A stretch of DNA of 64,000 nt. It comes from Kribbella steppae. Its GTDB lineage: Bacteria; Actinomycetota; Actinomycetes; Propionibacteriales; Kribbellaceae. The notes under the pieces are model-generated. The model searched no databases and was not told the origin of the DNA. It saw only the letters and a program-made list of their open reading frames with translations. Positions 16,677-25,127 of the stretch are shown piece after piece. A program made the translations under genes and the position numbers. Position 1 is the stretch's first letter. Every line of letters starts with the position of its first letter. The stretch is from assembly GCF_004342025.1 (NCBI RefSeq), contig NZ_SLWN01000002.1, positions 620,001-684,000 of the forward strand. Direction: 5' to 3'.

Positions 16677-17246
16677 GTGGATCAGACCAGGCCGGCGTTG
16701 CGGGTCGACGTACGACGGCCGCAGCGGGCCGACGCGCGGCGGAACTTCGACGCCCTGCTCGCCGCCGCGCGGGAGGCGTTCGCGACCAAAGGGGTCGATG
16801 CGTCGCTGGAGGAGATCGCGCGTCGGGCCGGTGTCGGCATCGGCACGCTGTACCGCAACTTCCCTACCCGGCAGGACCTGCTGAACGCGGTCTACCTGGG
16901 CGAGATCGAGGAGTTGTGCATCGCCGCCGAGGACGTGGCCGACCTGCCGCCGTGGGAGGCTTTGACCACCTGGCTGCGCCGGTTCGTCGGGTACGCCGCG
17001 ACCAAGCGCGCGATCTACGAGTCGCTGAACCGGGAGTCCGAGAGCTTCAAGATCTCCCGGGAGGCGATGTTCGCCGCCGGCACCCCACTGTTCGAGCAGG
17101 CGCAGAAGTCCGGCGACGCCCGCTCGGACGTGAACTTCGACGACGTACTGCGGATGGTCAGCGGCCTGACCGCGGCCGGGTACGTCGACGACGCGCAGCG
17201 CGACCGGGTCCTGGCGATCGCCCTCGACGGCATCCGCAACCGCTGA
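16677..17246 (+). CDS. TetR/AcrR family repressor
   Basis: A 189-residue regulator. Residues about 20-66 form the TetR helix-turn-helix domain, with FDALLAAAREAFATKGVDAS, EEIARRAGVGIGTLYRNFP and TRQDLL. The C-terminal ligand-binding part resembles the TetR_C SbtR-like group. The start is GTG 16677, with an alternative GTG one codon position earlier out of frame. It probably represses itself and the divergent MFS gene through the paired palindromes. It ends before an unusual 76-bp inverted-repeat structure. Confidence 0.9.
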   Translation: MDQTRPALRVDVRRPQRADARRNFDALLAAAREAFATKGVDASLEEIARRAGVGIGTLYRNFPTRQDLLNAVYLGEIEELCIAAEDVADLPPWEALTTWLRRFVGYAATKRAIYESLNRESESFKISREAMFAAGTPLFEQAQKSGDARSDVNFDDVLRMVSGLTAAGYVDDAQRDRVLAIALDGIRNR

Positions 17247-17257
17247 CCCGCGGACGC

Positions 17258-17333
17258 CCAGGCCATCACAACCGGGCCTGATGACCGGCAACAGGCGCGG
17301 TGACGTGGATTCGGCGTCATTGTGATGGCCTGG
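17258..17333. terminator. 76-bp inverted-repeat structure between convergent tetR and ppx
   Basis: Perfect 14-bp inverted copies CCAGGCCATCACAA (17258-17271) and TTGTGATGGCCTGG (17320-17333) enclose two smaller hairpins, GCCTG...CAGGC and TGACG...CGTCA. It fits a bidirectional terminator for the convergent genes, though it lacks a T-run. The three-way-junction shape is uncommon for a terminator. Confidence 0.5.
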
Positions 17334-17342
17334 AGATCCGGC

Positions 17343-18260
17343 TCAGGCGAGTGAGAGTGCGACGCCGTCCAGGATGTCGTGCTCGGACACGAGCACTTCC
17401 TCCACGGCCAGCCGGTCGTACAACCGCTGCAGAATCAACGCGCCCGCACCGATCACGTCCACCCGTCCAGGATGAATCACCGGTACGGCGGAACGCTCGG
17501 CGCGACTGGAGTTTGTCAACCAGGCGGTGGTGTCGCGCAAGACCGGCCCGGCGATCCGCGCGTGGTGGATCTGCGACCAGTCGTACTCGGTCAGCTTGAG
17601 CGCGACAGCGGCGACTGTGGTGACCGTCCCGGCCACGCCGACCAACGCCCGGGCCTGACCGATCGGCACCGAGGTTGCGTCCAGCAACGCGTCCACGTCC
17701 TTGGCGATGGCGGCGAGCTCGTCCGGCGTGGTCGGGTCGGAGGTGACATGCCGCTCGGTCAGCCGCACCGAGCCGATGTCGAGTGACTCGGCTGCGATCA
17801 CTCCGTCCGGGTCACCCAGAACCAGCTCGGTGGATCCACCGCCGATGTCGGCCACGAGGTAGGGGCCGGGTACGTCGAGCGCGGTCAGCCCACCGGTTGC
17901 GCCACGGAAGGTCAGCTCGGCCTCCTCGGCACCGGAGATGATGTCCGGCTCCACGCCGAAGCGCTGGGAGACTCCCGCGAAGAACTCGTCCCGATTGCTG
18001 ACGTCCCGCGCCGCCGAAGTCGCCACGAAACGGGTCCGGGTCGCGCCGGACTGGCGGATCACAGCGGCGAAGTCGTCGGAGGCTGTGAACACCCGCTCGA
18101 GGGCTTCCGGTGCGAACGCTCCCGTCGCATCCACTCCCTGTCCGAGGCGGACGATCGTCATCCGCCGGTCGACCTCGACGAGCTCACCGTGTGCCAGGTC
18201 GGCGATCAGCAAACGGATGGAATTCGTCCCGCAGTCCACCGCGGCGACGCGGTCAGACAC
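17343..18260 (-). CDS. ppx: Ppx/GppA family exopolyphosphatase
   Basis: A 305-residue member of the ASKHA phosphatase family that degrades polyphosphate and/or pppGpp. The phosphate-1 motif DCGTNSIRLL near the N-terminus and the phosphate-2 motif VADIGGGSTELVLG near residue 140 are intact, and GVAGTVTTVAAVAL marks the adenosine-like motif. It is the short single-unit form typical of actinobacteria. The GTG start at 18260 overlaps the end of the DUF501 gene by eight bases. It is the last gene of the eno - FtsB-like - DUF501 - ppx operon. Confidence 0.92.
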   Translation of the reverse strand: MSDRVAAVDCGTNSIRLLIADLAHGELVEVDRRMTIVRLGQGVDATGAFAPEALERVFTASDDFAAVIRQSGATRTRFVATSAARDVSNRDEFFAGVSQRFGVEPDIISGAEEAELTFRGATGGLTALDVPGPYLVADIGGGSTELVLGDPDGVIAAESLDIGSVRLTERHVTSDPTTPDELAAIAKDVDALLDATSVPIGQARALVGVAGTVTTVAAVALKLTEYDWSQIHHARIAGPVLRDTTAWLTNSSRAERSAVPVIHPGRVDVIGAGALILQRLYDRLAVEEVLVSEHDILDGVALSLA

Positions 18261-18735
18261 ACGGACCTCGGCGGCCCCAGTCTTCGAGGGCTTCGAGGGT
18301 TTCGTCGCCGAGGGGGTTCACGCCTGGGCCGGCGGCCAGGGAGTGGCCGGCCAGGACGTGGAGGCATTTGACCCGGGTGGGCATGCCACCGGCGGTGATG
18401 CCGGCGATCTCCTCGACGTGTTCGATCGACTCGCGGTGGGCCAGGTAGGACTCGTGGGCGGCGCGATAGCGAGCGGCCAGGTCCTCGTCGGTGCCGAGCC
18501 GGTCCGTCATCTCTTTCATCATGCCCTCGGCCTCGAGCGTGCCGATCGCGGACGCGAGTCGCGGGCAGGTCACGTAGTACGTGGTCGGGAACGGCGTACC
18601 GTCCGGCAGGCGGGGCTCGGTCTCCACCACGTCGGGCAGGCCGCAGCTGCATCGGTGGGCGATGGACCGGATCCCGCGCGCGGTCCGTCCGAGCTGCTTG
18701 CTGACCGCTTCGAGGTCGTCAGGACTAACGGTCAC
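18253..18735 (-). CDS. DUF501 family protein
   Basis: A 160-residue protein of the DUF501 family, found almost always between the FtsB/DivIC-like gene and ppx in actinobacteria. The Cys-containing segment HRCSCGLPDVVETEPRLPDG and TYYVTCPRLASAIGTLEAEG are characteristic. The function is unknown; the Cys residues (CSC and TC) could bind a metal. The GTG start at 18735 overlaps the stop of the upstream gene by four bases (GTGA), indicating translational coupling. Confidence 0.88.
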   Translation of the reverse strand: MTVSPDDLEAVSKQLGRTARGIRSIAHRCSCGLPDVVETEPRLPDGTPFPTTYYVTCPRLASAIGTLEAEGMMKEMTDRLGTDEDLAARYRAAHESYLAHRESIEHVEEIAGITAGGMPTRVKCLHVLAGHSLAAGPGVNPLGDETLEALEDWGRRGPCV

Positions 18736-19340
18736 CGGGTCGCCTTCGGAGATGGGGTCAAGATCGGCTTCGGGGTCGGCTTGGCCGGCTTCGGGGTCGA
18801 CGGGACGGCGGGTTTGCCCGCGCCCTCGACGCTCCCCCACAGCCTGGTGTACCAGGTCGGCTGCTGCTCGTCGGCCGAGGCGTCGGACGGCGTCGAAGGC
18901 TCCGGCGGCGCACCGATCGGCTTCCCGTCCGCGCCGATCACGCGGTAGCCGACCTCACCCGGCATCACCCAGCCGAGCCGCTGCCGGGCCTGCGCCTTCA
19001 CGTACGCGTCGTCGTCCCAGCGGGCGATCTCGTCGTTCAGCTCGCCGACCCGCTTCTCCCGGTCGCGGATCTCCTGCTGCAGCGCGGTGATCTGCTGGTG
19101 CTGGTCGAACCACACCCGCAGGCTCTGCGCGTACGACACGATCAACGCACCGAGCACGAGCAGTACGACGGCCGCCCGGCCGGTGAGGTTGCGGGAGCCC
19201 CGGGTCCGGGCCGGTTCGGCCGAGGTTCCCGTCGTACGGCGTTTGGGCTGGTCGCCCCGCCGGGCCGGTGGACGCGACTGGGTCCGACTCGACGGACGCG
19301 AGCCGGGGCGTGCACCGGATTCCCGACGGGACGAGGCCAT
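18732..19340 (-). CDS. FtsB/DivIC-like septum formation initiator
   Basis: A 202-residue bitopic membrane protein. A basic, disordered N-terminus rich in Arg, Ser and Pro (1-50) is followed by one transmembrane helix (AAVVLLVLGALIVSYAQSL, about 54-72) and a coiled coil (QQITALQQEIRDREKRVGEL, about 80-115). A Pro/Lys-rich tail follows. This is the actinobacterial FtsB/DivIC layout, a component of the divisome. ATG 19340 begins four bases after the enolase stop. An in-frame extension upstream lies inside eno and is not used. Confidence 0.85.
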   Translation of the reverse strand: MASSRRESGARPGSRPSSRTQSRPPARRGDQPKRRTTGTSAEPARTRGSRNLTGRAAVVLLVLGALIVSYAQSLRVWFDQHQQITALQQEIRDREKRVGELNDEIARWDDDAYVKAQARQRLGWVMPGEVGYRVIGADGKPIGAPPEPSTPSDASADEQQPTWYTRLWGSVEGAGKPAVPSTPKPAKPTPKPILTPSPKATR

Positions 19341-19344
19341 CCAA

Positions 19345-20652
<1,308 letters not shown>

Positions 20653-20663
20653 TCAGCCTGAGC

Positions 20664-21209
20664 CTAGCTGCCAGACCAGCGAGCAGGGTGGACCGCGTCG
20701 GCCTCCACGATCGCATCCGGGGGTACCGACCGCGTGAGTAACACTCCGTTGGGTGCGCGATAGACGGCCAAATCCCTGGAATCCACGCCCAGCAAGACTT
20801 CTACGGCCGATCGCCGCCTGACCGGACTGTCCTTCGCAGGGGCCAGATGGACATGGGTACGCCGTCCCGGCAGCAAACCGTCACGCTGGATCGCCGGCAG
20901 CGCTTGCCGGTTGGTCCCGTGCCAGAGCAGGTGATCGGGGTGCACCCGTTCCCAACTGTTCTCCAAGGCTTCACACGTCACCGGCATCCCGGCGAGCGAG
21001 TGGCCCTGACACGCCCGGATCCGGTCGCCGTCCACCTGTAGGCGCTGCTTGTCGTTGTGCTCCACGGCGGCATCGAGCGCCGTACGGTCCATCTGCAGGA
21101 CCCGAAGGACATCGTCGATCAGCGCCCAGCCGTCCGCACTCATCGTGAGACCGCGCTCACCTGCTGTATGCCTGAGCAGCCTGGAGACCTTCCGGCTGTC
21201 CCTGCTCAC
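20664..21209 (-). CDS. kptA: RNA 2'-phosphotransferase (KptA/Tpt1 family)
   Basis: A 181-residue NAD-dependent enzyme that removes a 2'-phosphate from RNA, producing ADP-ribose 1'',2''-cyclic phosphate. The N-terminal SRLLRHTAGERGL motif, IRACQGHS (about 64-71), LWHGTN (95-100) and THVHLAPA (118-125) carry the expected catalytic Arg-His-Arg residues. In fungi Tpt1 finishes tRNA splicing. The bacterial substrate is not settled. The GTG start overlaps the LysR stop by four bases, so the two are co-translated. Confidence 0.9.
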   Translation of the reverse strand: MSRDSRKVSRLLRHTAGERGLTMSADGWALIDDVLRVLQMDRTALDAAVEHNDKQRLQVDGDRIRACQGHSLAGMPVTCEALENSWERVHPDHLLWHGTNRQALPAIQRDGLLPGRRTHVHLAPAKDSPVRRRSAVEVLLGVDSRDLAVYRAPNGVLLTRSVPPDAIVEADAVHPARWSGS

Positions 21210-22051
21210 AGCAACATCCCCTTCAGCTCGTCCACCCGATCACTCGCATCCCCGCGCGTGACGATGTAGTACCGCACCGGCGGCAGGTCCTTCACCGGAA
21301 TCCGCCGTACGGCGCTCGTCACCCGGACCGACCCGTTCACGACGGCCGGACCTACTCCTAGACGGACGAAGTGGACCAGCAGTTCCCACCCCTCCGCCTC
21401 CACCGCGACGGACCACCGGATGCCTTGATCCAGCATGCTCCGCTCCAGCTGCTGCCGGTGCGGACGCCCCTTCGGCGGTACGACGAGCGCCTCGTCCTGC
21501 AGGTCCTTCAGCCTGATGCTCCGCCGATCGGCCAGGCGGTGATCAGCCCGGGTGATCAGGGTCTGCGGGTACTGCGACAGCACCTCGCACTCGAGATCGT
21601 CCGGCGGAACTGTCAGCGCCGTGACCCCGACATCTGCCGTGCCCTCCCTCACCGCCGCGAGGGTCTCACTGGCATCTCCGGTCCTCAGCTGCAGCTCACG
21701 CCCTTTCGCCAGGAACCGTCTGATGGGGTCGCCCAGGAGGTACAGGTACGTGCCTGAGCCCGCCACGAGCACGAGCGGTCTGGACGGCGCCAGATCCAAT
21801 GTGCCGAGGAACTCGGCCGCCCTGTCGCGGCTGTCGTTCGCGAAAGCCGCCAACTGCTCCCCGACCTCGGTCAGCCGCAGCAGCCGGCCCTGCTTGAGAT
21901 ACAGCGACCTGCCCAAGCGCGCTTCGAGCTTGCGGATGCGGGTGTGGAGGGCCGGCTGGCTGACGTGCAACTCGGCTGCGGCGCGGGTGAAGTTGCGGTG
22001 CCGGGCGAACACCGCGAACGCTTCCAGGTCCTCCGCGACCAATCCAATCAT
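21206..22051 (-). CDS. LysR family transcriptional regulator
   Basis: A 281-residue LysR regulator with the N-terminal winged helix (FAVFARHRNFTRAAAELHVS, then QPALHTRIRKLEARLG) and a C-terminal periplasmic-binding-like effector domain. The effector is unknown. The ATG at 22051 lies next to an AACTAT-N17-ATAGTT inverted repeat shared with the divergent HAD-like gene. It is the promoter-proximal gene of a LysR-KptA operon, which is an unusual pairing. Confidence 0.9.
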   Translation of the reverse strand: MIGLVAEDLEAFAVFARHRNFTRAAAELHVSQPALHTRIRKLEARLGRSLYLKQGRLLRLTEVGEQLAAFANDSRDRAAEFLGTLDLAPSRPLVLVAGSGTYLYLLGDPIRRFLAKGRELQLRTGDASETLAAVREGTADVGVTALTVPPDDLECEVLSQYPQTLITRADHRLADRRSIRLKDLQDEALVVPPKGRPHRQQLERSMLDQGIRWSVAVEAEGWELLVHFVRLGVGPAVVNGSVRVTSAVRRIPVKDLPPVRYYIVTRGDASDRVDELKGMLL

Positions 22052-22058
22052 TACTTCA

Positions 22059-22087
22059 AACTATAGCTGTTGAGCTGATTGATAGTT
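22059..22087. promoter_or_regulatory. Candidate LysR operator
   Basis: AACTAT (22059-22064) and ATAGTT (22082-22087) are inverted copies, 17 bp apart, in the 69-bp gap between divergent lysR and the HAD-like gene. LysR proteins typically bind interrupted palindromes in such gaps and regulate the divergent gene. Confidence 0.45.
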
Positions 22088-22120
22088 CTGCTGGAGAGTC
22101 CGAGTCGTCAGCCTGAAGAC

Positions 22121-22639
22121 ATGAACAGATTGGGAATCGACATCGGCCGGGTGATCATCGACGGATCCTCGGGGACCGGTGACACGTCGTTCTTCTCCGG
22201 CGACACCACGGCCATGCTGCGGACCCCCGCCGTACCAGGGGCTTTCGAGGCGATCACGCGATTGGTGCGGTTGTTCGACGGGCAGGCGTGGCTGGTGTCC
22301 AAGTGTGGACCGCGGGTGCAGCAACGCTCACTGGAATGGTTGCGGCATCACCGCTTCTTCGAACTGACCGGCATTGCCGAGGGCAACGTCCGCTTCTGTC
22401 TGCAACGCCCGCAGAAGGCGATCCACTGCGCCGACCTCGGCATCACCCATTTCGTCGACGACAAGCCGGACGTGATCGCGGCCATCGAGGGTGTGGTCGC
22501 CTACCGCTACCTCTTCAAGAACTGGGCGTCGACCGAGGCCCAGATCCTCGATGACCTACAGGCCGAAGGCGCGGCGGGCGTCGGCAAGCCCTTTGCGGTT
22601 CTCGGCCGGGTCGGCGATCCCGGTGCGGACGTCGTTTGA
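22121..22639 (+). CDS. HAD-like protein with degenerate motif I
   Basis: A 172-residue haloacid-dehalogenase-like protein. Motif I reads GIDIGRVI, so the nucleophile Asp (D7) is present but the second Asp of the usual DxD is Gly. Motif II appears as LVSKCG, and motifs III/IV as QKAIHCADLG and FVDDKPDVI. Loss of the acid/base Asp argues against ordinary phosphatase activity. The final 84 bases overlap the kinase-like gene on the other strand. It is divergent from the LysR-KptA operon and probably controlled by that LysR. Confidence 0.7.
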   Translation: MNRLGIDIGRVIIDGSSGTGDTSFFSGDTTAMLRTPAVPGAFEAITRLVRLFDGQAWLVSKCGPRVQQRSLEWLRHHRFFELTGIAEGNVRFCLQRPQKAIHCADLGITHFVDDKPDVIAAIEGVVAYRYLFKNWASTEAQILDDLQAEGAAGVGKPFAVLGRVGDPGADVV

Positions 22640-23404
22640 GCACCGCCAGGCGAAGTAGCCGGCCTGGACGGCGTACCGCACCTGCAAGAACGCGTCGAGC
22701 CCGGCCTCGACCTCATCGCGCAACTCCGGCCGCTCCTTCAGGTACGCCGGAACGACTGAGCCGGGTCCGTTGACGTACATGACGGCCGAGGCCACGTCGT
22801 ACAGCACCGGCCCGTGCATCGCCGCACCCCAGTCGATCAACGCGGTGGCGCCGTCCTGCAGACGCATGAACGCCTCCGGGGACGGGTCTCCGTGCAACCA
22901 CCCCCAGGTCAGCGGACCGAGCCGTCGTACCCCTTCCATCGCACCCTCGACGGCAGGCCGGATCCACTCCTCGAGGTCCAGCGACGACTCGAAGACCCGC
23001 AGGAACTGAAGCCATTCGGCCACGTCCCCCTCGGCAGTCCGGCTCTCCTGATGCACCCGCCCCAGCAGCTCACCAACCGCAGCCGCGTCAGCGTCGGTCA
23101 GCGGCACCCCGTCGACGAACTCCAGTACGCCGACCCACCGGCCGTCGTACGCCTCGACCAGCCGGCGAGCGTTGCTGGGGACCGGCCGACCGGTCACAAA
23201 CCCCGCGTCACCAAGCCGAGCCGCCAACTCCAGCCCAGGCCCGAACCCCTCGTCACTCGCATCCACCGCCTTGACGACAACCCGCCACTCATCGCCCTCA
23301 GCCAGCCAGGTCGTCGACCCCATCCCACCCGGCAACCGCGCCACCCGCGTCGCCTTCCGCCCCCACCGCTCCGCCAGCAACTCCGCGACATCCACCCGCC
23401 CCAC
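22556..23404 (-). CDS. Aminoglycoside phosphotransferase-like (APH) kinase family protein
   Basis: A 282-residue protein with the fold of the APH/choline kinase family. The N-lobe has a Gly-rich region and VVVKAVDAS with the ATP-binding Lys. The Brenner motif reads HGDPSPEA, so the Mg-binding Asn of HxDxxxxN is replaced by Ala, while IDWGAA supplies the DFG-like Asp. Catalytic competence is therefore uncertain. The start is GTG 23404, with GTG 23395 as an alternative. It ends antisense inside the HAD-like gene. Confidence 0.7.
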   Translation of the reverse strand: MGRVDVAELLAERWGRKATRVARLPGGMGSTTWLAEGDEWRVVVKAVDASDEGFGPGLELAARLGDAGFVTGRPVPSNARRLVEAYDGRWVGVLEFVDGVPLTDADAAAVGELLGRVHQESRTAEGDVAEWLQFLRVFESSLDLEEWIRPAVEGAMEGVRRLGPLTWGWLHGDPSPEAFMRLQDGATALIDWGAAMHGPVLYDVASAVMYVNGPGSVVPAYLKERPELRDEVEAGLDAFLQVRYAVQAGYFAWRCSNDVRTGIADPAENRKGLADARRAFGL

Positions 23405-23439
23405 CCTGCCAGCCCGGTCGCTGGGCTCGCATCGGGTTT

Positions 23440-24459
23440 TCAGCCGGCGGACTCGGTGGTGCGGATCTCTTGGGCCAGGTGCTGGATGGTGGTGCGGAGG
23501 GCTTGTTCGGGGTCGATGCCTAGGGTGCGGGACTCGCGGACCAGATCCAGCAACTGCTGCCCGATGCGGTCGGCATCGTCAGCAGGCTCGGCCCTCTTCA
23601 CCTCCGCGGGGAGATGCTTGGCGGCTCGGCCGAGGACCTTGTCGGCCAAGGCCAGGGCGGGGAGGGCCAGGGGGATGCCTTCGAGGACTGAGGTGCGTTG
23701 TTTCTCGGCGGCCTTGATGGTTTCCCAGTTGGCTTCGACGGCGGCCGCGTCGGCTGCGTCAACGGTGCCGAAGACGTGCGGGTGGCGGCGGATGAGTTTC
23801 TCGACGATGTCGCCGGCCACGTCGTCGACGGAGTAGCCCTCGTCCGGGTCCTCCTCGGCGATCCGGGAGTGGAACGCGACCTGGAGGAGGAGGTCGCCGA
23901 GCTCTTCGCGAAGGTGGGCGCGGTCGCCGGTGTCGATGGCCTCGAGGGTCTCGTAGGTCTCCTCGAGCAGGTACTTCGCCAGGCTCTCGTGCGTCTGCTC
24001 CTGGTCCCACGGGCAGTTCCGGCGCAGCCGGTCCATCACCCGCACCAGGTCGATGAGCCGCGCGCCGGGTACGTCGTACGACCCGTGCAGGATCTCCACC
24101 TCGTACGGCGGACGGGGCTCCCGACTCAGCTGGTCGGCCACCACCCGCAACAACCCGGGCTCCCCGTCCTCACCGACCAGCCAGACGACTCGCTGACCCG
24201 CGCCGGCCGCAGCCGAAAGCCACGCCCAGTGCTCGGCGACTCCGCCTTCGACCTGGGAAACCACCAGGCCGGACCCCACCAAAGCCTGCACATCCGGCCT
24301 CGCCGGAACGGCCGCGCCGGCGCCGGAGGAGATCCCCGCGGCGCCGATGGCGTCGGCGTCGGCGAAGGCCTGCCAGGCCGCGCGGGTGAGCAGGCCTGGT
24401 GCCACCCGAGGGCTGGTCAGGACGACCTTGATCGCACCGCCCGCGGTGTCACCAGGCAT
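23440..24459 (-). CDS. mazG: MazG nucleoside triphosphate pyrophosphohydrolase
   Basis: A 339-residue house-cleaning enzyme that hydrolyses NTPs or dNTPs to NMP and PPi. The Mg-binding helix pair EETYETLEAIDTGD followed by LREELGDLLLQV gives the EExxE...ExxD signature, preceded by NCPWDQEQTHESL. The N-terminal 120 residues are an actinobacterial extension resembling a tetrapyrrole-methylase-like fold without clear catalytic motifs. It follows the SurA-like lipoprotein gene by nine bases and is part of the mfd operon. Confidence 0.93.
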   Translation of the reverse strand: MPGDTAGGAIKVVLTSPRVAPGLLTRAAWQAFADADAIGAAGISSGAGAAVPARPDVQALVGSGLVVSQVEGGVAEHWAWLSAAAGAGQRVVWLVGEDGEPGLLRVVADQLSREPRPPYEVEILHGSYDVPGARLIDLVRVMDRLRRNCPWDQEQTHESLAKYLLEETYETLEAIDTGDRAHLREELGDLLLQVAFHSRIAEEDPDEGYSVDDVAGDIVEKLIRRHPHVFGTVDAADAAAVEANWETIKAAEKQRTSVLEGIPLALPALALADKVLGRAAKHLPAEVKRAEPADDADRIGQQLLDLVRESRTLGIDPEQALRTTIQHLAQEIRTTESAG

Positions 24460-24468
24460 CCAGGTACC

Positions 24469-25098
24469 TCAGCCCTGGGGCTGGTTCTGCTGGGCGGCCT
24501 GCTCGGCGGCTTCCCGCTTGGCCTTGGCCTGGGCGGACTCCTCGGACAGCGAGCCGGAGATCTTGCTGTCGATCCGGCCGTCGGTCCACTGACCGAAACG
24601 CGGCGAGATGTCGACGTCGACGTCCTTCGAGGCTTCCTTGATCGCCTGCAGACCGGCCTGCTGGGCCACCTGCACCTTCGGGTCCTTGACCCCGGTGCCG
24701 CCGCCGAGCTTGATGGTCGCGACCGCGGCCGCGGCGACCTGGTGCAGGAAGTCCCGCGCCACCGGGTCCGCCTCGAACTTCGCGTACGCCGTCGGGTCGT
24801 TGACCACCAGCTTGGCCGCCTCGGCGGTCTCGGCGTCGCTGACCGCGATCGACCGTTGCTCGCTGACATGGGCCACCAGCGCGTTGTTCACCAGTTCGCT
24901 CAGCGCCACCGTGCTGTTGAAGTCCTGCCCGAGCGCGGTGCTGACCGCACGGGAGGTGGTGTCGACGTCACCGACGGTGATCTCCGTGTCGCCGACCACG
25001 GCCGCCGCACCCGGGTGCGTCCCCGCCGCGCAGCCGCCGACCAGCAGCACTGTCGCCACTGCCGCACCGAGGGCCCGAAGCCGTCGCGATGTGCTCAC
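24469..25098 (-). CDS. SurA N-domain-like lipoprotein
   Basis: A 209-residue secreted lipoprotein. The signal peptide (RRLRALGAAVATVLL) ends in a lipobox VGGC, so the mature protein should be anchored through Cys22 or nearby. The mature part VVGDTEITVGDVDTTS looks like the start of SurA/PrsA-type chaperones, but no PPIase domain follows. The tail is Gln/Ala/Lys-rich. GTG 25098 has GAGGAG at good spacing. Located between mfd and mazG, as in many actinobacteria. It probably assists folding of exported proteins. Confidence 0.8.
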   Translation of the reverse strand: MSTSRRLRALGAAVATVLLVGGCAAGTHPGAAAVVGDTEITVGDVDTTSRAVSTALGQDFNSTVALSELVNNALVAHVSEQRSIAVSDAETAEAAKLVVNDPTAYAKFEADPVARDFLHQVAAAAVATIKLGGGTGVKDPKVQVAQQAGLQAIKEASKDVDVDISPRFGQWTDGRIDSKISGSLSEESAQAKAKREAAEQAAQQNQPQG

Positions 25099-25127
25099 CG
25101 AATCTCCTCGCCTTGTCCAGTTCAAGT

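Noticed and set aside
15281..17281. A 666-codon plus-strand open frame rich in Arg, Asp and Gln
   Set aside because: It lies antisense to the MFS gene and then runs into the TetR gene in a different frame, with no motif. It is a high-GC shadow frame.
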